Notes: generated by a model not told the origin, from the sequence alone. Shown: positions 18,230 through 26,684, numbered from the stretch's first letter. The stretch is DNA of 64,000 nucleotides from Serratia entomophila (GCF_021462285.1 NZ_CP082787.1:4092001-4156000), one strand, 5' to 3'. Program-made: numbers and translations.

Positions 18230-19492
18230 TCAGTACTTTTTCAGCAACGGCAGCAGAATGATGCAGCCGATGAAGGCCATCACCACCAGGAACAGCAGGC
18301 CGTTATCCATGTTGCCGGTGGCGGCGATCAGCGCCCCCATCAGCACCGGCGCCAGCGCGCCGGCAAAATTGCCCAAACCGTTAAAAATGCCGCCGGCGGT
18401 GGCGCTGACCTTGCTGCTGGTGGCTTTCGCCAGCAGCGCGAAGATGTTCGGCGCTCCGGCGCCCCACATAAAGGTGCTGAAGGCCATGGCGGCGATCACG
18501 CTGTAGGTGCCCTGCAGGTGCAGCACCACCGCCAGCCCCAGGCCGGCCCCGCACAGCGAGAGGAAGCAGGCCAGCGCGCGGCGATCCAGCTTGTCCGACA
18601 GCCAGGCGCCCAGCACTTCGCCGAGCAGCATGGCGATGAAAGGCAGTGAAGATAGGTAGCCGGCGTGCTCCAGATGAATGCCCTTGCCCTTGATCAGGTA
18701 GCTCGGCAACCAGCCGTTCATGCCCCACAGGTAGGTGAGGAAGGCGATGTTGAACAGGCAGATCATCCAGAAATGCGGGCTGCGCAGCAGCTCGCGGCGA
18801 TGCTGTTTGCGCTCGGCGATCGCCGGCTGGGAAACCGTAGCCGCCGCCGGGCGCGCCACGTTCAGATGGCGCATGCCGAACAGCACCAGCAGCATCACCG
18901 GCAGCGTCAGAAACGCCATAAAGAAGAAGGTGGCCTGCCAGTCGAAGGTATTGAGGATGTACAGGGTGACCGGGAAACCGAGCGCGGCGCCCAGCGGCGT
19001 GCCCAACAGCCACAGCATGGTGGCGCGCGCCTGCAGCCGCTGCGGGAAGGCCTGGCGAATAATGGCGTAGGCCATCGGCAACAGCGGCCCTTCAGCGATG
19101 CCGAGCAGGATGCGCAGCGTCATCATGGCGTGATAAGAGCGGGCCATGCCCATCAGCACCATCAGCACGCCCCACACGATCATCATGCCGATCAGCACTT
19201 TGACCGGGTTCAGCCGGTCGCCAATGCCGCTGAGCAGCATCGAGGAAATGCCGTAAGAAAACAGAAACGCGCTCATCAACAGCCCGAGCCGCGCCGGATC
19301 AAAGCTGATGCCCAGCGCCTGCTGGAATTCGCCGTCGGAAAACAGCGCCGCGATGCTGATCTTGTCGAAAAACGCCAGCAGCACGCAGGCGAACAGCGCG
19401 ATCGGCACCGACCAGCGCACCCGCTGCTGCGGATTTTCGACAACGGCTTCCCCCACCCGTCCAGCGCGGGCGTCAATGTCTTGCGTAGTCAT
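18230..19492 (-). CDS. MFS transporter, anion:cation symporter-like
   Basis: This 420-aa inner-membrane protein has about twelve hydrophobic segments and resembles the ACS family of the major facilitator superfamily, which takes up organic anions such as aromatic acids, phthalate or glucarate. Segment GIAEGPLLPMAYAIIRQAFP in the middle of the N-half and YLWGMNGWLPSYLI in the C-half are typical. It is part of the aromatic cluster and is related to the divergently transcribed MFS gene at 25431-26666, which has YLWGSSSWLPAYLI at the same place. Uptake of the cluster's substrate is the likely role. Confidence 0.85.
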   Translation of the reverse strand: MTTQDIDARAGRVGEAVVENPQQRVRWSVPIALFACVLLAFFDKISIAALFSDGEFQQALGISFDPARLGLLMSAFLFSYGISSMLLSGIGDRLNPVKVLIGMMIVWGVLMVLMGMARSYHAMMTLRILLGIAEGPLLPMAYAIIRQAFPQRLQARATMLWLLGTPLGAALGFPVTLYILNTFDWQATFFFMAFLTLPVMLLVLFGMRHLNVARPAAATVSQPAIAERKQHRRELLRSPHFWMICLFNIAFLTYLWGMNGWLPSYLIKGKGIHLEHAGYLSSLPFIAMLLGEVLGAWLSDKLDRRALACFLSLCGAGLGLAVVLHLQGTYSVIAAMAFSTFMWGAGAPNIFALLAKATSSKVSATAGGIFNGLGNFAGALAPVLMGALIAATGNMDNGLLFLVVMAFIGCIILLPLLKKY

Positions 19493-19514
19493 GAAACGCT
19501 CCCGATGCCGGGCG

Positions 19515-20726
19515 TTATTTCAACGCCATCAGAGAAAACTCCACGTCCGCCAGCTGCTGCGGTTCCAGTACCCTTCCGCTGGCCAGCCAGCGTTTGCCGA
19601 GCTTGATGGTGCGCGCGTCGTTGAAGGCCACCATCTGCACCAGCTGCCGGTCGGCGTTCAGCGTGAAGAACACCTGCGACTGCGGCGTGCGCCGCACGAT
19701 GTGATGCACCCCGCCGATCGGCACGCCGAGGATTTGAATATTGACGTCGTATTGATCCGACCACAGCCAGGCAACGTCGTCGTAAGGGGCGGCGAAGGCG
19801 TCCAGCATGGCGCAGGCGGTGCTGATGGCCTGGTTCTGCGCATAGGCCCAGGACTGCAGGCACAGGCCGAGCGTCGGATGACGCGCCACGTCGCCGGCGG
19901 CGAAGATAGCCGGGTGGCTGGTGCGCCCCTGGCCGTCGACCACGATGCCGGCGTCGATTTTCAGCCCGGCGCTGTGCGCCAGCTCGAGGTTCAGTTCCAC
20001 GCCGATCCCCACCACCACCAGATCGAACGCCTGAGGATCGCCGAGCTCGCTGCCGATCCAGGCCGCGCCGTCGCGGTCTTCCAGCGAGATCTCGCCGCAG
20101 CCACACAGCACCGTCACGCCCTGCCGTTGATGCAGTTCAAGCAGCGCCTGGGATACCCCGGCGCCGACGCTGCGCATGCACAGCGCAGGCTGGCGTTCAA
20201 ACACCGTTACCTCGGCGCCAAGGCGGCGCGCCGAGGCGGCGATCTCCAGCCCTATCCAGCCGCCGCCGACGATCGCCAACTGACGGCACCCTTGCAGCGC
20301 CTGGCGCAGCCGGGCCGCATCGTCCCAGGAGCGCAGCGTCATCACCCGCGGGTGCGCCGCCCAGGCGGCATTCGGCAAACGCGGCCGCCCGCCGGTGGCG
20401 ATCAGCAGCTGATCAAACTGCAGCTGCCGGCCGTTGCTGAGCGTCACCACCTGCCGCGGCGCATCGATAGCTTCGGCGCGCAGCGGGCGGTGCCAGTCGA
20501 TATTCAGCTCCGCCACCGTCTGTTCGCTGAACAGCCGGCTGAGCGGCGCGGCGCCGTCCAGCAGCGCCGCCTTGGAGAGCGGCGGGCGTTCATAAAAGTC
20601 ATAGGGTTCGTCGCTGACCACCGTCAGGCGCCCGCCGTAGCCGCGGTCGCGCAGCGTTTTCGCCGCCCAGCCGCCAGCCTGGCCGCCGCCGATGATCAGG
20701 ATGCCCGCCGGTTCTGGCTGGCTCAT
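19515..20726 (-). CDS. FAD-dependent ferredoxin reductase
   Basis: This 403-aa protein has two dinucleotide-binding motifs, IIGGGQAGGWAA for FAD near the N-terminus and IVGGGWIGLEIA for NAD(P)H near residue 150, plus IFAAGDVARHP before the C-terminal domain. This is the architecture of reductases that serve Rieske oxygenases (HcaD, BphA4). It would pass electrons from NADH to the [2Fe-2S] ferredoxin at 24717-25034. The ATG at 20726 overlaps the VOC gene stop (ATGA), so it is coupled to it; a longer frame to 20954 lies inside the VOC gene and is rejected. Confidence 0.9.
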   Translation of the reverse strand: MSQPEPAGILIIGGGQAGGWAAKTLRDRGYGGRLTVVSDEPYDFYERPPLSKAALLDGAAPLSRLFSEQTVAELNIDWHRPLRAEAIDAPRQVVTLSNGRQLQFDQLLIATGGRPRLPNAAWAAHPRVMTLRSWDDAARLRQALQGCRQLAIVGGGWIGLEIAASARRLGAEVTVFERQPALCMRSVGAGVSQALLELHQRQGVTVLCGCGEISLEDRDGAAWIGSELGDPQAFDLVVVGIGVELNLELAHSAGLKIDAGIVVDGQGRTSHPAIFAAGDVARHPTLGLCLQSWAYAQNQAISTACAMLDAFAAPYDDVAWLWSDQYDVNIQILGVPIGGVHHIVRRTPQSQVFFTLNADRQLVQMVAFNDARTIKLGKRWLASGRVLEPQQLADVEFSLMALK

Positions 20727-21664
20727 AACGCCTCCGCCTTTTTCAGCTGACGACGGGTGTCGTGATCGATGCCGCCTTCCACCGCCCATTCGGTGAACGA
20801 CACCAGCGAGTGTTCCAGCTCGCGCGGTTGCCAGTTCTCCGTCAGGAAATCGTCGTTGGTGTAATACTCGAACGCGCCGCCGGTCGGGCTGTTGACGTAC
20901 CAGAAATAGGCCGAGGAAATCGGGTGACGGCCTGGGCCGATAAAGGTGCTCCATTTCTCCTTGTTCATGGCGATGCCGCCGCCGATCACCTCATGGATAT
21001 CGCGCACGGTGAACGCCACGTGATTCAGGCCGCGCGGGCGGTTAGGCAGCTTCAGCAAAAACAGGTTGTGGTGGCCGCCGCGCGCCTGGGTGCGCAGAAA
21101 TACCGCGCGGTCGATATAACGATCCGAGACCTGGAAACCCAGCACCTCCCGGTAGAAGCGTTCGGTGGCCGCCAGATCTTCGACGAAGAACACCACATGG
21201 CCGATGTTGATCGGCTGCGCCTGCGAATACACCGGGCTGGGCTGATCGATACGGCGCACGTCGCCCCACTGATTGATCGGCGTGACGGGCACGTCAACCT
21301 GCTGCTGGCGGCTGACGCCGAAACGCAGCGTCATGCCGTTGGGATCGACGCACTCCAGCTCTTCGCCAACCTGACGGAAGCCCGGCATCTGCGCCAACAG
21401 CGGCTGCAGCGCCGCCAGTTCGGCTGGGGAAGCCACGCCCCAGGTCATGCAGCGCAGGGTGGAGCCGCCTTCGAACGCCGTCGGCAGCGCTTCGCTTTGT
21501 TGCGGGTGCAGCACCACGCGCGCCCCGCTCAGGGTAGTGAATTCACGCTGGGGCTCGCCCCAGTGCTGCGTTACAGACTGCAGGCCGAAGTCCTGCATGA
21601 ATTTCTCGCAGGTAGACAGATCTTCGACGCCAAACTCCAGCTTTTCGATTCCGATTACGCTCAT
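20723..21664 (-). CDS. Type I extradiol dioxygenase (VOC family)
   Basis: This 313-aa protein has two vicinal-oxygen-chelate modules. The C-terminal module shows the Fe(II) ligands in order: H156 in IGHVVFF, H215 in LNHVAFTV and E266 in GGAFEYYTND. This is the pattern of catechol 2,3-dioxygenase and 2,3-dihydroxybiphenyl dioxygenase, which open a catechol ring next to the hydroxyls (meta-cleavage). It probably acts on the diol made by the cluster's Rieske oxygenase and dehydrogenase. A 105-base gap separates it from the IclR gene upstream, so an extra promoter there is possible. Confidence 0.88.
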   Translation of the reverse strand: MSVIGIEKLEFGVEDLSTCEKFMQDFGLQSVTQHWGEPQREFTTLSGARVVLHPQQSEALPTAFEGGSTLRCMTWGVASPAELAALQPLLAQMPGFRQVGEELECVDPNGMTLRFGVSRQQQVDVPVTPINQWGDVRRIDQPSPVYSQAQPINIGHVVFFVEDLAATERFYREVLGFQVSDRYIDRAVFLRTQARGGHHNLFLLKLPNRPRGLNHVAFTVRDIHEVIGGGIAMNKEKWSTFIGPGRHPISSAYFWYVNSPTGGAFEYYTNDDFLTENWQPRELEHSLVSFTEWAVEGGIDHDTRRQLKKAEAL

Positions 21665-21769
21665 TGTTGTGCCTCACGTTCTCGCTGAATGCGGTTTTCA
21701 GGCATGATCGAACCCCGGCCCCCGTTTTTCATGAGCCTCATCCCTGCCTGAGTAAAAGAATAGTGTCAG

Positions 21770-22564
21770 TTAACCGACGTTTGCCTGCGGCGGCGCGCCC
21801 AGGAAGCCGGAGATTTTTTCCGCGGCGTCCCTCACCTCCATCCGCAGCCGCTCGCGATCCGCTTTCGGGATCTCGTCGAACGGCACCATGATGCTGACCA
21901 CCGCCTCCACCCGCCGCTCGCGGTTGAAGATCGGATACACGATCGAGGAGATGCCGTGGCGGAAAAACGACTCGCCGATCACATAGCCGCGCGCCTTGTC
22001 CTGTTGCACCATCTGCCACAGCGCTTCGCGATCCGCCGGGGTGCCCGGCGCGTTGCCCGGCAGCTGCGCCTGCGGATACAGCTGTTCGAACTCGTCGCGG
22101 GTGGCGCTGGTCAACAGCATGCGCCCGAGCGACGTCTGGTGCACCGGCAAACGGGTACCGACGCTGACCTGATTGATTTGCGAACCGGCGGCGCTGACGC
22201 GGGCGATGTAGATCACATCGCGCTCATCGCGGATCGCCAGATGGCTGCTGCACTGGCTGCGATCGCGCAGCTGCTCAATCACCGGCTGGCCGGCCTGCGC
22301 CACGTCCAGCGAAGCGATATATTCAAAGCCGAGGCGCAGCACCTTGATGCCGAGCGCAAAGGTGTTGGTGCGCGGGTTGCGCTCCAAAAAACCCAGGTGC
22401 TCCAGCGTCTGCACCACGCGGTAGGCGGTGGCCTTTGGCATATCGACCAGGCGATGCAGCTCGGCAAAGGTCATTTCCTTATGCTGCTCGCCAAACGCCA
22501 GCAGCAGCTGCAGCCCGCGATCCAGTCCCGGGATCAAATACTTACACGCGTGATCGTCCGCCAT
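21770..22564 (-). CDS. IclR-family transcriptional regulator
   Basis: This 264-aa protein has an N-terminal winged helix-turn-helix (about residues 12-60, including TFAELHRLVDMPKATAYRVV) and a C-terminal IclR effector-binding domain with VIGESFFRHGISSIVYPIF. IclR proteins commonly control aromatic-degradation operons and bind an intermediate or substrate. It is encoded inside the operon, 26 bases after the SDR gene. Its likely operator is the set of palindromic half-sites at 25057-25080 ahead of the first gene of the cluster. Whether it activates or represses is not known; the site position suggests repression. Confidence 0.9.
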   Translation of the reverse strand: MADDHACKYLIPGLDRGLQLLLAFGEQHKEMTFAELHRLVDMPKATAYRVVQTLEHLGFLERNPRTNTFALGIKVLRLGFEYIASLDVAQAGQPVIEQLRDRSQCSSHLAIRDERDVIYIARVSAAGSQINQVSVGTRLPVHQTSLGRMLLTSATRDEFEQLYPQAQLPGNAPGTPADREALWQMVQQDKARGYVIGESFFRHGISSIVYPIFNRERRVEAVVSIMVPFDEIPKADRERLRMEVRDAAEKISGFLGAPPQANVG

Positions 22565-22590
22565 GTGCTGCTCCTGGCTAAAGTGTTGAG

Positions 22591-23346
22591 TTAGTTGAAG
22601 ACGAAGCCGCCGTTGACCGGCAACAGTTGCCCGGTGACAAAGTCCGCCAGCGGCGACAACAGGTAAAGCACGCTGCCGTTGACGTCGTCCGGATGCTGCG
22701 CCCCGGCCAGCGCTCGCCCCTGTTCATACAGCTGATGGCGCTCGGCCGGCACGTATTCGGTGGCTTCCACCCGCGTCAGCCCCGGCGCGATGGCGTTGAC
22801 GCAAATCCCCTGCGGGCCCAGCTCACGCGCCATCGAACGGGTCATCGAGATAATCGCCCCTTTGCTGGCCACGTAGGCCATCAGGCGCGGCGCGCCCCAC
22901 AGCGCGGTGTCCGAGGCGACGTTGACTATTTTGGCGTGCGGGTTCTGCGCCAGCAGCGGCACCGCCGCCTGGCTCACCAGCCAGGTGCCGCGCACGTTGA
23001 CCTGCATCACCCGATCCCAAAGATCGATATCGTATTCCATCATGGTTTTGCCGCCGACGCCGGTGGCCAACGCCGCGTTGTTGACCAGCCCGTCGATCGC
23101 GCCGCCTGCGGCGATCGCCTTGAATGCCGCCGTGATCGACGCCGGCGACGCCAGATCGATGGTCTGGGTTTCCACCAGAGCGCCCTGCTCGCGCAGGCCG
23201 GCGGCGCTGTCCGCCAGCTCATCCGCCAGAATATCGCACATCACCACCCTGGCGCCGGCCGCGGCGATGGCGGCGGCGAAGCTGCGCCCCAGGCCGCGCG
23301 CCGCGCCGGTAACCAGGATACGTTTGCCGTTCAGCAGGCCGTTCAC
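22591..23346 (-). CDS. SDR dehydrogenase, probable dihydrodiol dehydrogenase
   Basis: This 251-aa classical SDR has TGAARGLG (13-20), NNAA (89-92) and the full active site S145 (NVASDTA), Y158 and K162 (AYVASK). It is translationally coupled to the Rieske oxygenase gene (ATGA overlap at 23343-23346). In ring-hydroxylating pathways the next step is oxidation of a cis-dihydrodiol to a catechol, so this is the natural candidate for that step. The substrate is not evident from sequence. Confidence 0.85.
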   Translation of the reverse strand: MNGLLNGKRILVTGAARGLGRSFAAAIAAAGARVVMCDILADELADSAAGLREQGALVETQTIDLASPASITAAFKAIAAGGAIDGLVNNAALATGVGGKTMMEYDIDLWDRVMQVNVRGTWLVSQAAVPLLAQNPHAKIVNVASDTALWGAPRLMAYVASKGAIISMTRSMARELGPQGICVNAIAPGLTRVEATEYVPAERHQLYEQGRALAGAQHPDDVNGSVLYLLSPLADFVTGQLLPVNGGFVFN

Positions 23347-24386
23347 TGCGCCGCCTCCCGCTCGCTGAGCATCGCCAGCTGCTTTTGCGCCTCTTTCTGC
23401 ATCATGCGGCGCAGGCGGGAAAGGCCGACGTCGTGCTGGTAAAGATATTCGCGGCCGCGGGCGTTAGGCGCCATGTTTTCCAGCACGATGCGATCCTGCT
23501 CCAGCACGTCCCAGTGCAGCGCCTCCAGACGGTTGCGGTACATGAAGCGCCAGATATCACGCTGCCAGTCTTGCACCTTGCGGATACGCCAGAAGAATAC
23601 CCGGCAATGATCCTTGTCTTCCGGCACCACCATGCCGATGATCCAGAAGTGGCCGCCTGGCCCGAAGCGTTTTTTATACGGGATCGACAGGCGCATCCAG
23701 TAAGCGCCGCTGCTGCCGAACTCCACCCAGTCAAAGTTGACGCCGATCTGGCCGTTTTTCTTGAAGATAAAACCGCAGTCGGTAGGTTCCAGCGCCATAT
23801 CCGCCTTGCGATCCCCTTCCGCCATCGAATGCGAAGAAGAGTGCAGATAAGTGCCGTGCATGGGATCCATCACGTTTTCCAGCGCGTACTGATAGTTGCA
23901 GTCCCAGCTGGCGGTGCACAGGAAGTTGCTGTACGAGACTTCGTCCGCCAGCTCCTGCGGGAAGTTCAGCTCCGGCGGCGCTTCGTCCGCGGTGACGCCG
24001 AAATAAAGGAATACCGCGCCGTAGGCCTCTTTCGCCGGGTAAGATCGCAGACATTTCTGCCCCACCAGCGGGCACTTGTCTACCGCCGGCACGTCTTTGA
24101 CCGTGCCGTCGCCGCCCACTTCCACGCCGTGATACCAGCAGGCGATGCGATCGCCGAGGTTCCACCCCATGGAAAGCCGCGCGCCGCGGTGCGGGCAGCG
24201 ATCTTCCAGCGCATGGATGGCGCCTTCAGCGTCGCGCCATACCACGATCTGCTGCGCCAGACGGGTGATGCCCACGGGGTTGTTGCCCACTTCCCAACTG
24301 GCCAGCACCGGATACCACATGCCGCGCAGCCCCTGATCGAGATAGTCCTGCAAATTCTGTGCGGAGGATGTTGTGTTTGCCGTCAT
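23343..24386 (-). CDS. Aromatic ring-hydroxylating Rieske oxygenase, catalytic subunit
   Basis: This 347-aa protein has a Rieske [2Fe-2S] site with C64-x-H66 in CPHRG and C83-x2-H86 in CWYHG. The catalytic domain has D174, H177 and H182 in NVMDPMHGTYLH, the usual bridging Asp and two mononuclear-iron ligands; the third acidic ligand is probably within the EQDRIV segment. It inserts O2 into an aromatic ring using electrons from the ferredoxin. There is no classical beta-subunit gene. The ATG at 24386 is preceded by GGGAG; a frame start at 24449 lies inside the preceding gene. Confidence 0.92.
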   Translation of the reverse strand: MTANTTSSAQNLQDYLDQGLRGMWYPVLASWEVGNNPVGITRLAQQIVVWRDAEGAIHALEDRCPHRGARLSMGWNLGDRIACWYHGVEVGGDGTVKDVPAVDKCPLVGQKCLRSYPAKEAYGAVFLYFGVTADEAPPELNFPQELADEVSYSNFLCTASWDCNYQYALENVMDPMHGTYLHSSSHSMAEGDRKADMALEPTDCGFIFKKNGQIGVNFDWVEFGSSGAYWMRLSIPYKKRFGPGGHFWIIGMVVPEDKDHCRVFFWRIRKVQDWQRDIWRFMYRNRLEALHWDVLEQDRIVLENMAPNARGREYLYQHDVGLSRLRRMMQKEAQKQLAMLSEREAAQ

Positions 24387-24405
24387 TATCTTCTCCCGGA
24401 GGTGC

Positions 24406-24714
24406 TCAGAAACCGTTAACGTGAAGGAATTCGCGGAACGTCGCCTCATTCCACGGCTGGCCGCTGCGATCGAACAGGCGGCGCTGATTCAACGCGCTGA
24501 CGATCTGTTCCAGCTCTTCCGCACCCTGCTCGAAGATCTCTTCCAGCGCCGCAACCAGCGCGGTTTCAAAACCGTCCGGCACCCGGGCGCGGTTTTGCCA
24601 GACAACGTTCTGGAACTGGCCCGGCTGATGAATTTGGCCATTGCCGCCTTCACGCGCCGGGATCACCTGTTGGGTGTCCGGCAGCCAGGGATTGAAATCG
24701 GTGATGTGCTGCAT
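24406..24714 (-). CDS. Small protein encoded with the Rieske oxygenase
   Basis: This 102-aa protein starts at the ATG at 24714, two bases after the ferredoxin stop codon and with GGAGGAG upstream. It lies between the ferredoxin and catalytic subunit genes of the oxygenase. It contains ARVPDGFETALVAALEEIF, an acidic helix-rich middle part and a C-terminal NEATFREFLHVNGF. I recall similar proteins being labelled recombinase-like helix-turn-helix domain proteins beside Rieske dioxygenases; no recombinase catalytic residues are seen. It may be an accessory subunit. The function is unknown. Confidence 0.75.
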   Translation of the reverse strand: MQHITDFNPWLPDTQQVIPAREGGNGQIHQPGQFQNVVWQNRARVPDGFETALVAALEEIFEQGAEELEQIVSALNQRRLFDRSGQPWNEATFREFLHVNGF

Positions 24715-24716
24715 GG

Positions 24717-25034
24717 TTACTCCTCCGCGATAAAGGTGATCTGAATTTGGTTGTCGATCACCCGGGTGGCATAGGTTTGCAGATCGCGGCCGCCCGGCTC
24801 GCGCAGGCATTGCCCGGTGCGCACGTCGAACAGCGCTTCATGCAGCGGGCACTCAACCTTACCGTCGTCAACAAACCCCTGGCTGAGCAAGGCATAAGCA
24901 TGTGGGCAAACGTCTTCCAGCGCGTAGTAGTTGCCGTCGATCAGGTAAACCCCGACCTCTTTCCCTTCCACTTTGGCGGAGAAAGGAAAATCTTCTTTCA
25001 CCTGAGACACTTCACACACGTTCTTCCAGCTCAT
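24717..25034 (-). CDS. Rieske [2Fe-2S] ferredoxin
   Basis: This 105-aa soluble ferredoxin has C43-x-H45 (CPHAYALL) and C62-x2-H65 (CPLHEALFD), the Rieske cluster ligands. It should shuttle electrons from the FAD reductase (19515-20726) to the oxygenase. It is the first gene of the cluster. The ATG at 25034 has AGAGGA about eight bases upstream, and the tandem operator-like sequence ends 22 bases before it. Confidence 0.92.
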   Translation of the reverse strand: MSWKNVCEVSQVKEDFPFSAKVEGKEVGVYLIDGNYYALEDVCPHAYALLSQGFVDDGKVECPLHEALFDVRTGQCLREPGGRDLQTYATRVIDNQIQITFIAEE

Positions 25035-25056
25035 TGCTTTTGTCCTCTATCTGATT

Positions 25057-25080
25057 GTTTCATATATGAAACTCAGTTTC
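25057..25080. promoter_or_regulatory. Tandem palindromic operator, candidate IclR-family site
   Basis: GTTTCATATATGAAAC (25057-25072) is a perfect 16-bp palindrome. Its right half-site GAAAC is reused in a second one, GAAAC-TCA-GTTTC (25068-25080), giving three alternating half-sites. The site lies just downstream of the promoter at 25096-25123, roughly from +9 to +32, where a bound protein would block transcription. IclR-family proteins such as KdgR use TTTCA/TGAAA-type half-sites, and an IclR gene lies in the operon. Binding by that protein is an inference. Confidence 0.6.
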
Positions 25081-25095
25081 TTATTTAATACATCC

Positions 25096-25123
25096 ACTAT
25101 ATGTCTGGTGAATCTTTCGTCAA
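25096..25123 (-). promoter_or_regulatory. Sigma70 promoter of the aromatic cluster
   Basis: On the minus strand TTGACG (25123-25118) is followed after 16 bases by TATAGT (25101-25096), a close match to the sigma70 consensus. The start point would be near 25089, about 55 bases before the ferredoxin start codon. Confidence 0.65.
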
Positions 25124-25430
25124 GGGAGCAAGACGGCGATTGTTAATGAAAGGTTGTTTAAAAATGACAAATGCGGAGAGGATCACGAAAAAATGCACCG
25201 ATATGAAAAACTGATAAACCTTCTGCGCTATATAAGGAATTTATCGCAAAAAAAACGTTGATCTGGTCGGTGTTATGCGAGTAAAAGTTTTCCCCCAGGA
25301 TCTGCCACATCATTTTGATAACAATTAATTCACATTTAATCGGTTAAAAACCTGCCTTTCTGCACTATGAAATCAGCGGGTTAGTTTCTTGCCGCCTGGA
25401 TTTGACCATCGCCCGCAAAAGGAGCGCATC

Positions 25431-26666
25431 GTGCAACAACGTCAACGCTGGTTCGGGGTCATTGCCCTGCTGTTTTTAATCGTTATCGCCTATGCGGATC
25501 GGGTGAATATCGCCGTGATGCTGGTCAATCCCGACTTCCTGCACCACTTCCAGCTCGGCGGCAACCGCGCGCATCAGGGCGTGTTGATGACGGCGTTCTT
25601 ACTGGGTTACGGGGTTTCCGCCATGCTGCTGACGCCGTTCCTGGAAACCTTGATGGGTTACCGGCGCGCACTGACGCTGAGCATCCTGCTGTGGGCACTG
25701 CTCACCGCCGCCTCGCCGCTGGCGGGCTCGGCGCTGCTGTTGCTGGCGGTGCGCGCGCTGCTCGGCATCAGCGAGGGGCCACTATTTTCGTTGAAAACCA
25801 TGTACATCGGCGACCATTTCGCCGCCGACGAGCGCGGCAAACCTAATGCGGTCAGCACCCTGGGCGTTTCGTTGGGGCTGGTAATCGGCTTTCCGCTGGT
25901 GAGTTTCCTGATGGCGCACTTCGGCTGGGCGATGTCGTTCTATCTGCTGGCGTTGATCAATCTGCTGCTGGGGCTGGCGCTGGTGCGGCTGTTTATTCAT
26001 CCGGCTTCGCTGCCGCCGCGCGCCATGGAGCGGCGGCCGGTGCTGCGCCGCGTCTGGGAGACCTTCGTTCAGGCCTGGCGCACGCCGATGCTCGGCTGGA
26101 TCATGCTGATCGAGATCGCCACCCTCAGCTACCTGTGGGGATCCAGCTCCTGGCTGCCGGCCTATTTGATCGACGAGAAAGGCTTTTCCATCAAACAGAT
26201 GGGCTGGATGGCTGCGCTGCCGTTCATCGTCAGCATCGGATCGAAATACCTCGGCGGCGTGCTGCTCGATCGCATTCGACCCTATCAGGCGCCGCTGATT
26301 TTCGCCTTCGGCGGCGCGGCGACCGCAGCATGTATCTACGGCCTGATGCACAGCCAGCAGCTCGGCTGGATCGCCTTCTTCCTGCTGGCGGCCAATGCCT
26401 GCTGGGGCGCGCAGGGCGCGGCGATCCCCACGCTGTTGCAGCATTACGCCCCTCCACAGGCGGTGGGCAGCGCCTATGGCCTGATTAACGGCGTCGGCAA
26501 TCTGTTCTCGGCGTTTGTGCCGATGATGATGGGAATGGTGATGGCCAGCCAGGGTAAGGTGTCTTCGGGGTTCGCGGTGCTGATGGTGTCGCAGCTGGTG
26601 ACGCTGTTGGCGGGCGGCGTGCTGTTCAGCCGGATGCTGATGACGCGCGCGGCGCGGCGGGCATAG
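25431..26666 (+). CDS. MFS transporter divergent from the aromatic cluster
   Basis: This 411-aa inner-membrane protein of the major facilitator superfamily has about twelve hydrophobic segments and the ACS-type segments GISEGPLFSLKTMYIGDHF and YLWGSSSWLPAYLI. It is a relative of the MFS protein at 18230-19492. The chosen start is the GTG at 25431, because AAGGAG lies seven bases before it; a TTG at 25389 would add 14 residues without a Shine-Dalgarno. Being divergent from the same control region, it probably transports a substrate or product of the pathway. Confidence 0.85.
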   Translation: MQQRQRWFGVIALLFLIVIAYADRVNIAVMLVNPDFLHHFQLGGNRAHQGVLMTAFLLGYGVSAMLLTPFLETLMGYRRALTLSILLWALLTAASPLAGSALLLLAVRALLGISEGPLFSLKTMYIGDHFAADERGKPNAVSTLGVSLGLVIGFPLVSFLMAHFGWAMSFYLLALINLLLGLALVRLFIHPASLPPRAMERRPVLRRVWETFVQAWRTPMLGWIMLIEIATLSYLWGSSSWLPAYLIDEKGFSIKQMGWMAALPFIVSIGSKYLGGVLLDRIRPYQAPLIFAFGGAATAACIYGLMHSQQLGWIAFFLLAANACWGAQGAAIPTLLQHYAPPQAVGSAYGLINGVGNLFSAFVPMMMGMVMASQGKVSSGFAVLMVSQLVTLLAGGVLFSRMLMTRAARRA

Positions 26667-26684
26667 GCCGGCGAAACGCCGGCC
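26666..26684. terminator. Hairpin between the MFS gene and rluF
   Basis: GGCCGGCG-AAA-CGCCGGCC forms a perfect 8-bp stem between two convergent genes, overlapping the last base of the MFS stop codon. There is no T-tract on either side, so its role in termination is uncertain. Confidence 0.4.

Larger units (their letters stand above)
25035..25430. other. Divergent control region of the aromatic cluster
   Basis: These 396 bases are AT-rich and hold no gene. The side facing the ferredoxin gene has a good sigma70 promoter and operator-like palindromes. The rest, up to the MFS gene start at 25431, should contain the MFS promoter, but no clear hexamers were picked out. Confidence 0.6.

Noticed and set aside
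24406..24714. Site-specific recombinase gene (from the label of similar proteins)
   Set aside because: Too short and without catalytic Ser or Tyr recombinase residues; context is a Rieske oxygenase.
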